From assembly GCA_018267275.1 (NCBI GenBank), contig JAFDYV010000001.1:62001-126000 (forward strand): a stretch of 64,000 nt of DNA, given 5' to 3'. The notes under the pieces were generated by a model that ran no database searches, was not told the origin of the DNA, and was given only the letters and a program-made list of their open reading frames with translations. The stretch comes from Bacteroidota bacterium. GTDB lineage: Bacteria; Bacteroidota; Bacteroidia; Cytophagales; Cyclobacteriaceae. The position numbers were made by a program, and so were the translations under genes. Shown piece after piece: positions 25,353 through 33,218 of the stretch. Positions within the stretch are counted from its first letter, which is position 1. Every line of letters begins with the position of its first letter.

Positions 25353-25423
25353 AGGTTCCGAGCGGATTCGAACCGCTGTAGGAGCTTTTGCAGAGCTCAG
25401 CCTAGCCACTCGGCCACGGAACC
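25353..25423 (-). tRNA. trnC: tRNA-Cys (anticodon GCA)
   Basis: Reading the - strand gives a complete cloverleaf of 71 bases. The acceptor stem is GGTTCCG with CGGAACC, the D arm begins GCCGAGTGGCTAGGC, and the anticodon stem GAGCT/AGCTC holds the loop CTGCAAA with anticodon GCA. The T arm AGCGG/CCGCT holds the loop TTCGAAT. The discriminator base is U, as expected for tRNA-Cys. CCA is not encoded. The gene marks the boundary between the accessory region and core genes, and tRNA genes are frequent integration sites for islands. Confidence 0.95.
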
Positions 25424-25489
25424 TTTTATCTACATTTTTGTCTTTGTCAGGCCTCTTGGCAGCAACCCCCGCTTTCAGCGGGACAAGTT

Positions 25490-25503
25490 GGCCACGGAAC
25501 CTT
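25490..25503. repeat. Second copy of the tRNA-Cys 5' end
   Basis: The 14 bases GGCCACGGAACCTT repeat, in direct orientation, those at 25412-25425 that cover the first 12 bases of tRNA-Cys and 2 upstream bases. The copies are 78 bases apart. The flanking sequence does not continue the tRNA, so this is a remnant or duplication of its 5' end. A CCCGC/GCGGG hairpin lies just to its left. Confidence 0.6.
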
Positions 25504-25566
25504 AATTCAATAACACAAAACTACAAAATAGCGAGGTCTAAACAACATCGAATTTCAACTTACAGA

Positions 25567-25590
25567 GATTCTTCGCCAACGCTCAGAATT
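25567..25590. repeat. Dispersed 24-base repeat, copy 1
   Basis: GATTCTTCGCCAACGCTCAGAATT differs at only 2 of 24 positions from the sequence at 46773-46796, about 21 kb away. Both copies lie between genes and carry GATTCTTCGC plus CGCTCAGAATT. It resembles the short dispersed intergenic repeats found in many Bacteroidota genomes. Confidence 0.55.
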
Positions 25591-25602
25591 TGGTTAACCA
25601 TA

Positions 25603-25642
25603 ATAAAAACAAAAGTGGCCACGCTCTGCGCGTGGCCACTTT
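25603..25642 (-). terminator. Rho-independent terminator of rpsA
   Basis: AAAGTGGCCACGC and GCGTGGCCACTTT, separated by 5 bases, form a perfect 13-base-pair stem 20 bases after the rpsA stop. On the - strand the stem is followed by TGTTTTTATT. This is a strong terminator in the right place and direction. Confidence 0.85.
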
Positions 25643-25662
25643 GTATTTCAGCTAAGCTCCCT

Positions 25663-27693
25663 TTAGTTGCCCTCTGGGTTTGACTTTGCCGCATTCATCT
25701 TCTCTTTCAAAGCGCTCAAAGCTTCTATGTCACCCAAAGTAGATTTCTCCACTTCCTGGTTGATCTTTTCGATGCTCTTGCCCTTTGGAGCTGCCGCTTT
25801 CTTTGGCGCTGCCGCCTTCGGTGCAGGCTCCTCGGTAGACCATGTAGCCTTCAAGCTCAATGCAATTCTGCGGTCTTCCTTAGAAAACTCAAGAACCTTA
25901 AAGTCATAAGCTTCACCTACTTCGGCCTTGCCGCCATCTGCCTTTGCCAAGTTCTTGGCTGAGCAGAATCCTTCAATACCGTAAGGTAATTCAAGGGTGG
26001 CACCTTTATCATTTTTGGTTAGGATTGTACACTTGTGTACCGAACCAATGGTGAAGATCGTCTCGAAAGTATCCCAAGGGTTTTCTTCCAAATGCTTATG
26101 ACTCAAAGCCAATCTCCTATTTACGGTATCCAACTCCAACACCTGTACTTCAATCTTCTCTCCTACTTTGGTAAATTCTGATGGATGCTTGATTTTCTTC
26201 GTCCAGCTCAAGTCAGACACGTGTACCAGACCATCAATACCTTCTTCCAATTCGATGAATAATCCGAAGTTGGTCAAGTTGCGCACAATACCGGTGTGGC
26301 GTGTGCCGACAGCATACTTGCCCAAAATCTCTTGGCGAGTCCAAGGGTCAGCTGTTAATTGCTTGATACCTAAAGACATCTTACGCTCTTCACGGTCAAT
26401 CGTCAATACCACTGCTTCTAACTCATCGCCCACCTTCATAAAGTCTTGTGGGTTGCGCAAGTGTTGGCTCCAGCTCATCTCACTTACGTGGATCAATCCC
26501 TCCACTCCAGGCTGCAATTCCAAGAACGCACCATAGTCAGCCACGTTCACAATCTTACCCTTCACTTTAGAACCCACTGCGACATCAGCAGACAACGACT
26601 CCCAAGGGTGAGGCGTCAATTGCTTCATGCCCAAAGAAATTCTCTTCTTGTCACCATCGAAATCCAACACCACTACTTTCACCACTTGGTCGAGCTTCAA
26701 TAACTCTTCCGGGTGGCTGATGCGGCCCCATGAAATGTCGGTGATGTGTAGCAAACCATCTACACCACCCAAATCGATGAACACACCAAAGTTGGTCATG
26801 TTCTTGATAACACCTTCCAACACTTGACCTTTCTCCAGGTTGGTGAGGATCACAGCCTTTTGCTGCTCGAGGTCTTTTTCGATCAACACCTTGTGCGATA
26901 CAACCACGTTGTCGTTAGTGTTGTTGATCTTTACCACTTTCACTTCGATAGACTTGTTAACATAAATATCGAAGTCACGAATTGGCTTCACATCGATCTG
27001 CGAACCAGGCAAGAATGCCTCGATGCCAAATACATCTACAATCAAACCACCTTTGGTTCTGCGCTTCACAAAGCCTTCAATCACCTCATCGTTATCCAAA
27101 GCTTTCTGTACATAATCCCAGCCTTTCACCAACTTCGCCTTTCTGCGAGAAAGGATTAACTGGCCCATAGCGTTTTCGCGTTCTTCGATGAACAAGTCAA
27201 CGATATCGCCAATCTTCAAGTTGGGCATATCTTTGAATTCCGCCAATGGCACCAAGCCATCTGACTTAAATCCGATATTCAAAATAACATCACGGTCGTT
27301 GATGCCTACTACGGTACCCTCCACCACTTCGCTCTCGTTTACAGAGGTGACACCACCGCCAAACAGTTTGTCCAGTTCTTCTCTTTGATTTTTGGAATAG
27401 CCTTCGCCAAATCCTTTGCGATCAAATGTTTCCCAGTTGAAATTCTCCAACGAAACGTTTGATGCAGTAGCTGCTTTGCGAGCAGTTACATCTTTGATCA
27501 TCCGGCTGATGCCTTCTTCTTCTTCGCGCTTCTTCTGTGCTTTGAAAGCTGCTAAGTCGTCTTCTTTTAACTCAGCTTCTGCGGTTTTTACATCCACATC
27601 AGTTTCAGCACCTTTTACTGCAAGCGCTTTTTTAACCTGACCATCGCCTTTGGGAGCTTTGGCTGTTTCTTTTTCTTTTGACACTTTGGCCAT
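25663..27693 (-). CDS. rpsA: 30S ribosomal protein S1
   Basis: This 676-residue protein contains six S1 RNA-binding domains at about 121-188, 204-273, 290-360, 373-447, 460-534 and 547-615. Domains 3-5 show the typical pattern (TNFGVFIDLGGVDGLLHITDISW, then ISLGMKQL). S1 helps the 30S subunit bind and unfold mRNA. It has a 115-residue charged N-terminal extension and an Ala-Pro-Lys-rich tail followed by a short helix, both longer than in Escherichia coli S1 (557 residues) and usual for Bacteroidota. It stands alone, with a promoter element upstream and a strong terminator downstream. S1 is especially interesting in this phylum because many mRNAs lack Shine-Dalgarno sequences. Confidence 0.97.
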   Translation of the reverse strand: MAKVSKEKETAKAPKGDGQVKKALAVKGAETDVDVKTAEAELKEDDLAAFKAQKKREEEEGISRMIKDVTARKAATASNVSLENFNWETFDRKGFGEGYSKNQREELDKLFGGGVTSVNESEVVEGTVVGINDRDVILNIGFKSDGLVPLAEFKDMPNLKIGDIVDLFIEERENAMGQLILSRRKAKLVKGWDYVQKALDNDEVIEGFVKRRTKGGLIVDVFGIEAFLPGSQIDVKPIRDFDIYVNKSIEVKVVKINNTNDNVVVSHKVLIEKDLEQQKAVILTNLEKGQVLEGVIKNMTNFGVFIDLGGVDGLLHITDISWGRISHPEELLKLDQVVKVVVLDFDGDKKRISLGMKQLTPHPWESLSADVAVGSKVKGKIVNVADYGAFLELQPGVEGLIHVSEMSWSQHLRNPQDFMKVGDELEAVVLTIDREERKMSLGIKQLTADPWTRQEILGKYAVGTRHTGIVRNLTNFGLFIELEEGIDGLVHVSDLSWTKKIKHPSEFTKVGEKIEVQVLELDTVNRRLALSHKHLEENPWDTFETIFTIGSVHKCTILTKNDKGATLELPYGIEGFCSAKNLAKADGGKAEVGEAYDFKVLEFSKEDRRIALSLKATWSTEEPAPKAAAPKKAAAPKGKSIEKINQEVEKSTLGDIEALSALKEKMNAAKSNPEGN

Positions 27694-27758
27694 ACCAATC
27701 GCCCTGTTTTACATGCAGCGAACGGGCATTTTCGCTACAAATTTTGGTTGTACATCAA

Positions 27759-27799
27759 CTGTTTTGATAACAAAACAGCCCTGACGGTTTCGTCAGGGC
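27759..27799 (-). terminator. Two adjacent hairpins between the TolC gene and rpsA
   Basis: GCCCTGACG and CGTCAGGGC with a 4-base loop make a 9-base-pair stem; it is followed on the - strand by TGTTTTGTTATCAAAACAG, itself an 8-base-pair inverted repeat. The first hairpin plus TGTTTTG could end the upstream TolC transcript. Because the rpsA promoter element lies just upstream of it, the same hairpins would also form at the very 5' end of the rpsA mRNA. Confidence 0.6.
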
Positions 27800-27801
27800 C
27801 G

Positions 27802-27809
27802 CAAATATA
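27802..27809 (-). promoter_or_regulatory. Probable -7 promoter element of rpsA
   Basis: On the - strand the sequence reads TATATTTG, a perfect match to the Bacteroidota consensus TAnnTTTG. No TTG is present at the ideal -33 distance. Transcription would start just before the paired hairpins, giving rpsA a structured leader of about 100 bases. Confidence 0.5.
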
Positions 27810-27850
27810 GGGAAAAAAGGCACAAAGCCTTATAAAAAAGATGGGTGGTT

Positions 27851-29308
27851 TTAGGGTTGTATATCTTCGATTTTGAGCGTGCCCACCGCATAGTCGAGTA
27901 GCACTTTTTGAAATAGCAAACGGTATTCGGCTTGGGCCTTGTCGGTTTGCGCTTGCACAAACACGCGGTTGGCGTTAATGAAATCCACGAAATTGGTAAC
28001 GCCCAGGTTGTAACGTTCGGTTTCAAGGGAAAATGCTACCTCCGCTGATTTCAGTTGATCAACAGTTACGGCAAATGCTTTTTTAGCACCTTCAAAATTC
28101 CGATTTGCCCTTACCACATCGTTTTTGATTTGAAACTCTACGTTCCTTCTGTTCAACTTGGCGTTTTCATACAAGGTGCGTTGCTGCATGTGAGCGGTTC
28201 TGTTTTGAAACCCATTGAACAACGGTATAGAAAGTTGAAAACCATACTGCTTGTAGACGTTGTCAAACCGAAATTGATCGTTGAAAGAACGTTGTTCTTC
28301 GCTCCGACTCCACCTACTGGTTGTTGTTGTCTGAAGTCCGTATCCAGACGGTTGTGTTGGATCGACTACCACCTGCGTATTGGGTATTGAAACCAAACTT
28401 GAATCTGGTACTCCCCTCTGAAAGTTATACGCGGAGCCATAGTTGAAAAAAGCGATCAATGAAGGTACCATGTTTCCAACTGCAGCACGCATGGCATACT
28501 TCTGGGCCGTTTCTTGTTTCGCTGCCCTCAGGTAGTCACCCCTATGGAGCTTAGCCTGATTCGCTAGTTCTTCTGAACTTTGAGCCTCATTACCTAACTT
28601 ATTTACGTCCCAACTGGGTTTTTCTACATCAAATTCTTCTAAAGCATCCAGCAAAAGGGTTTGCGACAACAGAGCTTTATCGTTGTTTAGGGTAATCTCA
28701 GCCTGCACCATCCGTAGTTCTGCACCTTTTGTTAAGGCATCTTGATTGTATTCATCAACGGGCGAACGCGAACCCACACGTACTTGCTCTTTGGTTTGCT
28801 CAAGTTGCTTCGAAAGTGCACCAAAGTTTTCTATTGCAATTCTCAAAAGTTCGACATCGAGCATCACTTGCAAATATTGGTTTGCTACCGTGTTCATAAC
28901 GTCTTGACTAGTCCGGTGAACAAAATTAGATTGGGCGTCAAGGTTGGTCGATGCTTGCTTGATTAGATTCAGTCGATTGAATCCACTAAACAAATTCATG
29001 TTGGCACTTATCGACCCAGATATATTGTCGCGAACGCCATTTACCACAACCCCTGCGTTTGGATTGAACGAGTTTCCATCAAACCTTGAAGCACTCAAAG
29101 TAGCAGAAACGTTGGGGGCAATTGAAGCAATGCTTGATGTCTTTTGCATCTGGTTTAGCTCCAAGTTGTTTCTTTGTTGATTAAGCGTCACAGAGTTTCT
29201 TAATGCAATCTTGATCGCCTCCTCAAACGTCAATACACGATGGTTGTTTTGGCCAAATGCCATTGCACTAATACAAACAATAACTACTGTCGCTCCCGTC
29301 CTTATCAT
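27851..29308 (-). CDS. TolC-family outer-membrane efflux protein
   Basis: This 485-residue protein has a signal peptide (GATVVIVCISAMAFGQ) and the TolC/OEP repeat architecture of two long helical hairpins separated by beta segments. Recognisable parts are LTFEEAIKIALRNSVTLNQQRNNLELNQ at the N-terminus, LDVELLRIAIENFGALSKQLEQTKEQVRVGSRSPVDEYNQDA near 165-205, and RNFEGAKKAFAVTVDQLKSAEVAFSLETERYNLGVTNFVDFINANRVF near 400-450. It forms the outer-membrane channel of tripartite export or efflux pumps. An ABC ATPase gene ends 10 bases upstream, so the two are in one operon. No periplasmic adaptor or permease is encoded here, and the cargo is unknown. Confidence 0.9.
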   Translation of the reverse strand: MIRTGATVVIVCISAMAFGQNNHRVLTFEEAIKIALRNSVTLNQQRNNLELNQMQKTSSIASIAPNVSATLSASRFDGNSFNPNAGVVVNGVRDNISGSISANMNLFSGFNRLNLIKQASTNLDAQSNFVHRTSQDVMNTVANQYLQVMLDVELLRIAIENFGALSKQLEQTKEQVRVGSRSPVDEYNQDALTKGAELRMVQAEITLNNDKALLSQTLLLDALEEFDVEKPSWDVNKLGNEAQSSEELANQAKLHRGDYLRAAKQETAQKYAMRAAVGNMVPSLIAFFNYGSAYNFQRGVPDSSLVSIPNTQVVVDPTQPSGYGLQTTTTSRWSRSEEQRSFNDQFRFDNVYKQYGFQLSIPLFNGFQNRTAHMQQRTLYENAKLNRRNVEFQIKNDVVRANRNFEGAKKAFAVTVDQLKSAEVAFSLETERYNLGVTNFVDFINANRVFVQAQTDKAQAEYRLLFQKVLLDYAVGTLKIEDIQP

Positions 29309-29318
29309 ATGTCAATTT

Positions 29319-29996
29319 CTATTTTACCAATTCATCTGATTCAATCGCACCATCTACCACCTTTACCACGCGCTTGCCCCGTTTAGCGTTTTCTTCTGAG
29401 TGGGTCACTTGAATGATGGTAATGCCTTCTTCGTTCAACTTTTGAAAGATGTCCATGATTTGTTTGCCTTGATCGGAATGCAAGTTGCCGGTTGGTTCAT
29501 CGGCCAACAATAACTTTGGCTGCCCTACAATAGCACGGGCAATGCCTACCAACTGTTGCTGCCCGCCCGATAGTTGCTCTGGAAACAAATCCTTTTTTGC
29601 CACCATGTTAAACCGATCCAGCATTTCGGCCACCATGCTTTTTCGCTGGCTGCCATTTACTCCCTTGTAAAGCAAGGGGGTTTCAATATTTTCATACACC
29701 GTCAACTCATCAATTAAATGGTATGCCTGAAAGATGAAGCCGATGTAGTTTTTGTGCATGTCAGATTTTTGCTTTTCTCGCATCTTGTGCACGGGCTCAT
29801 CGAAGAAGAAATACTCACCGGCAGAGGGTTCATCCAGCATTCCAATAATGTTCATTAATGAAGATTTGCCCGCACCGCTTGGCCCCATGATGGTGAGAAA
29901 CTCACCTTGTTGCACTTCGAGGTCAATGCCTTTTAAAATAAAGGTGCGCTGAAAGCGCGAGTCGATGTACTTGTCGATTTTCTGAAGTTTAAGCAT
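29319..29996 (-). CDS. ABC transporter ATP-binding protein (MacB/LolD type)
   Basis: This 225-residue ATPase has all core motifs: Walker A GPSGAGKSS, Q-loop IFQAYHLI, signature LSGGQQQ, Walker B LLLADEPTG and the switch His in VTHSEE. The segment EVQQGEFLTIMGPSGAGKSSLMNIIGMLDEP is typical of the MacB/LolD/FtsE subfamily that energises export of lipoproteins, peptides or small molecules. The frame extends 16 codons upstream, but the ATG at 29996 (MLKLQKIDKY) matches where these proteins normally begin. It is co-transcribed with the TolC-family gene. A permease partner is missing from the window, which is unusual for a complete efflux operon. Confidence 0.9.
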   Translation of the reverse strand: MLKLQKIDKYIDSRFQRTFILKGIDLEVQQGEFLTIMGPSGAGKSSLMNIIGMLDEPSAGEYFFFDEPVHKMREKQKSDMHKNYIGFIFQAYHLIDELTVYENIETPLLYKGVNGSQRKSMVAEMLDRFNMVAKKDLFPEQLSGGQQQLVGIARAIVGQPKLLLADEPTGNLHSDQGKQIMDIFQKLNEEGITIIQVTHSEENAKRGKRVVKVVDGAIESDELVK

Positions 29997-30130
29997 AAAG
30001 CTGGTTAACCGCGGGGATGATGGCGAATAATATGCCAACCGCAATTATTGTCAAAAGACGCACAAAATGATGGATTTGTTGCCCTAAAGCCGTCCGTCTG
30101 TGAAAAAAGGTGTCCGAAAGCGAGCGGTGA

Positions 30131-30949
30131 CTATCTGGTTGAACGCCAGTAGACTGAACCATCAATCAGGCATGCCAATCGAATAGTGGAATACTTCGAG
30201 GGCTCGGATATTATTCTTTGAGACGATTCCACAAATATGAACTCGTACAAACCAAAGTCTGGATGTTTTATGAAAATTGAAACAACGTCACCATCATTTC
30301 GGATTGACATCTGTCGTGCTTCCATTTGGGACAAAATCCACTTCAACTGGTCTTTTTCTTGATGTAAATAATGCAGCACTTGATAGCGTTGGGCGTCATC
30401 TAAATTGAATTGCAACCTATACTCCCAAGGCTTTTGAATCGGTAATCGTTTTGCCTGTATTATAACACCGTTCTTGATAGAATCATAAACACGGTCTTTT
30501 TCAAAACTTGCGTAAATCGTGCTGCCTTGTTCACCGTTGTGAAGAGTAATTGAGAATGCCCTTCCCGACAAATACTCAAGTGTTTGCAATCGATCTTTAT
30601 TCTCTTTGGCAAAACGGTGTAGTTTTGAAAGCATCGAACGGTTTGCATTATAGAACGATCCGATGTCGTGCTTTTCAAATCTTTGCCTGGCGAACTCATG
30701 CATGGGTTGTTTCAGGATGAACTCCCACGTAGAATAGAAAATGAAAGCACAAACGGCAACGAAGAAAGTGATCTTGAAAATCCGGCCTTCAAAAAAGTGC
30801 TTAAACGGCCGCCTTTCAAACTTTGCGCTATTTGTTTGATCTCCCTCGGTGCCGCGTTCTAAATCAAATTTCTCTTTGTACTTCTCAAACGCCTTCTTTG
30901 GCTTTCGAGTATAATTCTCCTTTTGCATGCCAAATCCCATGTAACCCAT
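30131..30949 (-). CDS. Hypothetical membrane-anchored protein
   Basis: This 272-residue protein has a basic cytoplasmic N-terminus (about 1-55, rich in Lys and Arg), one membrane segment (FKITFFVAVCAFIFYSTWEFIL, about 58-79) and a 190-residue exported domain with LEYLSGRAFSITLHNG, WEYRLQFNLDDAQRYQVLHYL and IRNDGDVVSIFIKHPDFGLYEFIFVESS. No family was recognised. It is the last gene of a four-gene - strand unit of envelope proteins, starting 10 bases after the OmpA-like gene. The first in-frame start is followed closely by others (position 8), so the exact N-terminus is uncertain. Confidence 0.65.
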   Translation of the reverse strand: MGYMGFGMQKENYTRKPKKAFEKYKEKFDLERGTEGDQTNSAKFERRPFKHFFEGRIFKITFFVAVCAFIFYSTWEFILKQPMHEFARQRFEKHDIGSFYNANRSMLSKLHRFAKENKDRLQTLEYLSGRAFSITLHNGEQGSTIYASFEKDRVYDSIKNGVIIQAKRLPIQKPWEYRLQFNLDDAQRYQVLHYLHQEKDQLKWILSQMEARQMSIRNDGDVVSIFIKHPDFGLYEFIFVESSQRIISEPSKYSTIRLACLIDGSVYWRSTR

Positions 30950-30959
30950 ATCACACCAG

Positions 30960-31370
30960 TTAATAAACCAACGGATGCAATATCACATCTACCCTCCTAT
31001 TCATGGACATGCCCCGATAGCTTCGGTTGGAGTATACCGGATTTTCAAAAGCCCAGTCTTTTACGTGGATGATGCGCTCTGGGATGTCTTTGCTCGTTAG
31101 TATGCTGTGAACCGCTTCGCTGCGCATCTTTGAAAGCCACTCGTTGTACCGCCTGCCGCCAATAGGATCGGTATGACTGATGAGTTGTATCTCGTATTTG
31201 TCTAACAAGTTGGGTATCGAGTCTAGCCAACGCGAAAGCCCAATGACTTGCACGGTATCGATTTCATAACTGCCGCCTCCAAAATAAATGCTTTTTCGGA
31301 TCTCGTCTTGCTGGGCATGAGCATAACCAACCGCGAGCAACAAGCAAAATATCAATCGCAGCTTTTGCAT
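30960..31370 (-). CDS. OmpA-like peptidoglycan-associated protein, short
   Basis: This 136-residue protein has a signal peptide (LIFCLLLAVGYAHAQ) and a single OmpA C-terminal-like domain. The parts are SIYFGGGSYEIDTVQVIGLSRWLDSI, IQLISHTDPIGGRRYNEWLSKMRSEAV with the HTD motif, and NRRVDVILHPL at the end. OmpA-like domains bind peptidoglycan. The usual GHTD is SHTD and the tail lacks part of the usual DRR, so binding may differ. The gene overlaps the preceding one by 19 bases in another frame and belongs to the envelope operon. Confidence 0.75.
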   Translation of the reverse strand: MQKLRLIFCLLLAVGYAHAQQDEIRKSIYFGGGSYEIDTVQVIGLSRWLDSIPNLLDKYEIQLISHTDPIGGRRYNEWLSKMRSEAVHSILTSKDIPERIIHVKDWAFENPVYSNRSYRGMSMNRRVDVILHPLVY

Positions 31371-31876
31371 TCAGTTGTTTTTGAACCAATCATCTGCCAG
31401 CAATCACCAAGCACCGAACTATAGCACATCTCCACATATACCTTGTGTTTGATCAGCGCTTTCATCAGAATTGCCACGTGGGCAGTGTCTTTCACTTCAA
31501 TAAATTCAATATTGTCGCCAGGTGAAATAACTCGACTGTTTAAGTTGGTATAACCAGTCAACACATTCTTTTGAGTCCCAACCAATGCACGTGCCAACGA
31601 ATCAACGCTGCGCTGATTCTCCGGCACCCTTACGCCATCTACCACAACATAAGTTGCCTTTACTACCGCAGGGCCCACCCCTTTATTGCGAACGCTGACC
31701 ACAAGTCCTTGGTCACCTTGAGAGAAATTGGTTTCCAAAAAAGGCCAAGTGGTAGCATGCACCTGCCGGCTCATGATTTGCGCTTGGTAGATATACACAA
31801 ACATGGTGCTCAAGCCAATGACCACCGCAAGCAGCGCAACAATGAAATCTGGCCTCAAAAGGCGATTGCTTTTCAT
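31352..31876 (-). CDS. Hypothetical membrane-anchored protein, 174 residues
   Basis: An N-terminal membrane segment (LLRPDFIVALLAVVIGLSTMFVYIYQAQIM, about 5-33) is followed by an exported beta-rich domain with WPFLETNFSQGDQGLVVSVRNKGVGPAVVKATYVVVDGV. Its last residues include ECKSCD, and Cys residues also appear in MCYSSVLGDCW, so disulfides are likely. It resembles the exported immunoglobulin-like domains seen in membrane proteins of this phylum but was not assigned to a family. It starts 2 bases after the previous stop and overlaps the OmpA-like gene. Confidence 0.65.
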   Translation of the reverse strand: MKSNRLLRPDFIVALLAVVIGLSTMFVYIYQAQIMSRQVHATTWPFLETNFSQGDQGLVVSVRNKGVGPAVVKATYVVVDGVRVPENQRSVDSLARALVGTQKNVLTGYTNLNSRVISPGDNIEFIEVKDTAHVAILMKALIKHKVYVEMCYSSVLGDCWQMIGSKTTECKSCD

Positions 31877-31878
31877 TT

Positions 31879-32280
31879 CTATTGAGCAGGTTTACGAAAC
31901 AAATAACGCGTAATAAAAATGCCGCCTCCGTTCTTTTCGTTTGAGACTCCCGTATTTGTTTGATACAATTCCCAACCATCGTTGGCGATTTCGTTTAAGC
32001 GCGAAACAATCACATCGTCATTGTTGGCAATGTTACTGAAGTTAATACCCACAAAACTGTAGAAGTTCTTCAATTCCTTTTCAACTACTGTTCCGCTTTG
32101 ATCTGTTGATAAAATGCGTGAACGCCCGAGCCCGCCAGGGATGATTGACTCTACAGTGCTTATTTGCATATACTTGTAAGTGGCGGCCGCAGGTTGTGGA
32201 TTTTTGAAAGAGAAAAGACTAAACAAAACCAACGTAAAAAGGCACGCAAAAAGACCAGAGATTAAAACAGTTTTTTTCAT
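31879..32280 (-). CDS. Hypothetical exported or membrane-anchored protein, 133 residues
   Basis: The N-terminal hydrophobic stretch (VLISGLFACLFTLVLFSLFSF) acts as a signal peptide or anchor. The rest (about 110 residues) includes YKYMQISTVESIIPGGLGRSRILSTD, NNDDVIVSRLNEIANDGWELYQTNTG and FITRYLFRKPAQ. The pattern NEIANDGWELYQ resembles small proteins annotated as DUF4177-like, which have a strand-helix-strand fold. It is the first gene of the - strand envelope operon, only 32 bases from the divergent gene on the other strand. Confidence 0.65.
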   Translation of the reverse strand: MKKTVLISGLFACLFTLVLFSLFSFKNPQPAAATYKYMQISTVESIIPGGLGRSRILSTDQSGTVVEKELKNFYSFVGINFSNIANNDDVIVSRLNEIANDGWELYQTNTGVSNEKNGGGIFITRYLFRKPAQ

Positions 32281-32312
32281 ATTTTTAAGAATTAGATTTT
32301 AATAAAGATAAT

Positions 32313-32762
32313 ATGACACACAAAATATTGCAACTGGCTTTTTTTATACTCGCTTTGCCCATTCAGTCAAAGTCGCAGGCCGACATTCAGTTTTCGCAGA
32401 TTGCCCTTTCCACGGCTGACAACTCTCGGGATGTGAAAGACCGCGCGTTTACATTGGATAATGGAAAGTCGGACGAAAAAGTGTTTGTACTCACCAGTGA
32501 CGGCAAAGTAAAGCTGACGGTGACCATGGAAGTAAAACGAATGAAAAGCAGAATTAGTCAGCACAAAGGGCAAGGAATTCGGTTGACATTGAAGTACCAA
32601 TGCATAATGGAAGGCGAATCGGCAAAAAATAAAACCGAGCGAATGTTTTGGCCGGATAATGACGGAAGCTTTGCAGAGAACGTGTCATTCACCCTTGGTA
32701 AAGGAAAGTTAAAGCCAATCGTAGCAACACTGAAGTTTAACGGTAAAATAACCTTTCGATAA
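32313..32762 (+). CDS. Exported hypothetical protein, 149 residues
   Basis: A signal peptide (LQLAFFILALPIQSKSQA) is followed by about 125 residues of beta-rich sequence with DIQFSQIALSTADNS, VFVLTSDGKVKLTVTMEVKRMKSR and PIVATLKFNGKITFR. The pattern is that of a periplasmic or surface beta-sandwich; no family was recognised. It is divergent from the envelope operon, with 32 bases between start codons, and 38 bases before the start chosen for the next gene. Confidence 0.65.
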   Translation: MTHKILQLAFFILALPIQSKSQADIQFSQIALSTADNSRDVKDRAFTLDNGKSDEKVFVLTSDGKVKLTVTMEVKRMKSRISQHKGQGIRLTLKYQCIMEGESAKNKTERMFWPDNDGSFAENVSFTLGKGKLKPIVATLKFNGKITFR

Positions 32763-32800
32763 CACACTTCATGTTCATTATTGACTCACTAACTGAAAAA

Positions 32801-33217
32801 ATGAAAATTCTTATTCTGTCAATCATCGCATGCGCCAGCCTTGCCGGATGCGGAAATAAAATCATCTACTACGGCAGGCAATACCCCACCACTCAAAACG
32901 TAGACATTTACTTTCGCGAAAGCGATGTAAAAGAACCCAACGAAATCATGGGCAAGGTTACATTGGAGATGTCCGCGCGAAAAAGCTCAGATAAGACTCA
33001 ACGTAAGTTAATGAAGCGTGCGCAGAGCAAAGGTGCAGATGCCATCATTTTTGATAACATCAGTTTAACCACCACCGGAAGCACAACGGGTGCAGCTGGC
33101 GCAGGCACCGCAAAGAGAGGGTGGTTCTTTGGCATTTTCGGCTCGAAAACGAAGTACGACAAAGGCCAGCAAGTAAATGGCACGTTGCTGAAATACAAAA
33201 AGAATATCGGCAACTAA
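32801..33217 (+). CDS. Lipoprotein, unknown function
   Basis: From the ATG at 32801 the protein begins MKILILSIIACASLAGCGNK, with a lipobox LAGC, so it should be a 138-residue lipoprotein. The frame has an earlier ATG ten codons upstream, but that would precede the signal peptide with charged residues; the internal start is preferred. The mature part (YFRESDVKEPNEIMGKVTLEMSARKSSDKTQRKLMKRAQSKGADAIIFDNISL) resembles small lipoproteins with a YbjQ- or DUF4156-like pattern: a strand plus a helix ending in KGADAIIF. A Gly-rich segment follows (TTGAAGAGTAKRGWFFG). Function unknown. Confidence 0.7.
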   Translation: MKILILSIIACASLAGCGNKIIYYGRQYPTTQNVDIYFRESDVKEPNEIMGKVTLEMSARKSSDKTQRKLMKRAQSKGADAIIFDNISLTTTGSTTGAAGAGTAKRGWFFGIFGSKTKYDKGQQVNGTLLKYKKNIGN

Positions 33218-33218
33218 C

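Noticed and set aside
25300..25683. A + strand frame of 127 codons across the tRNA-Cys region, containing GSERIRTAVGAF
   Set aside because: It is the antisense reading of tRNA-Cys plus two terminators; this peptide is a familiar artefact of tRNA genes.
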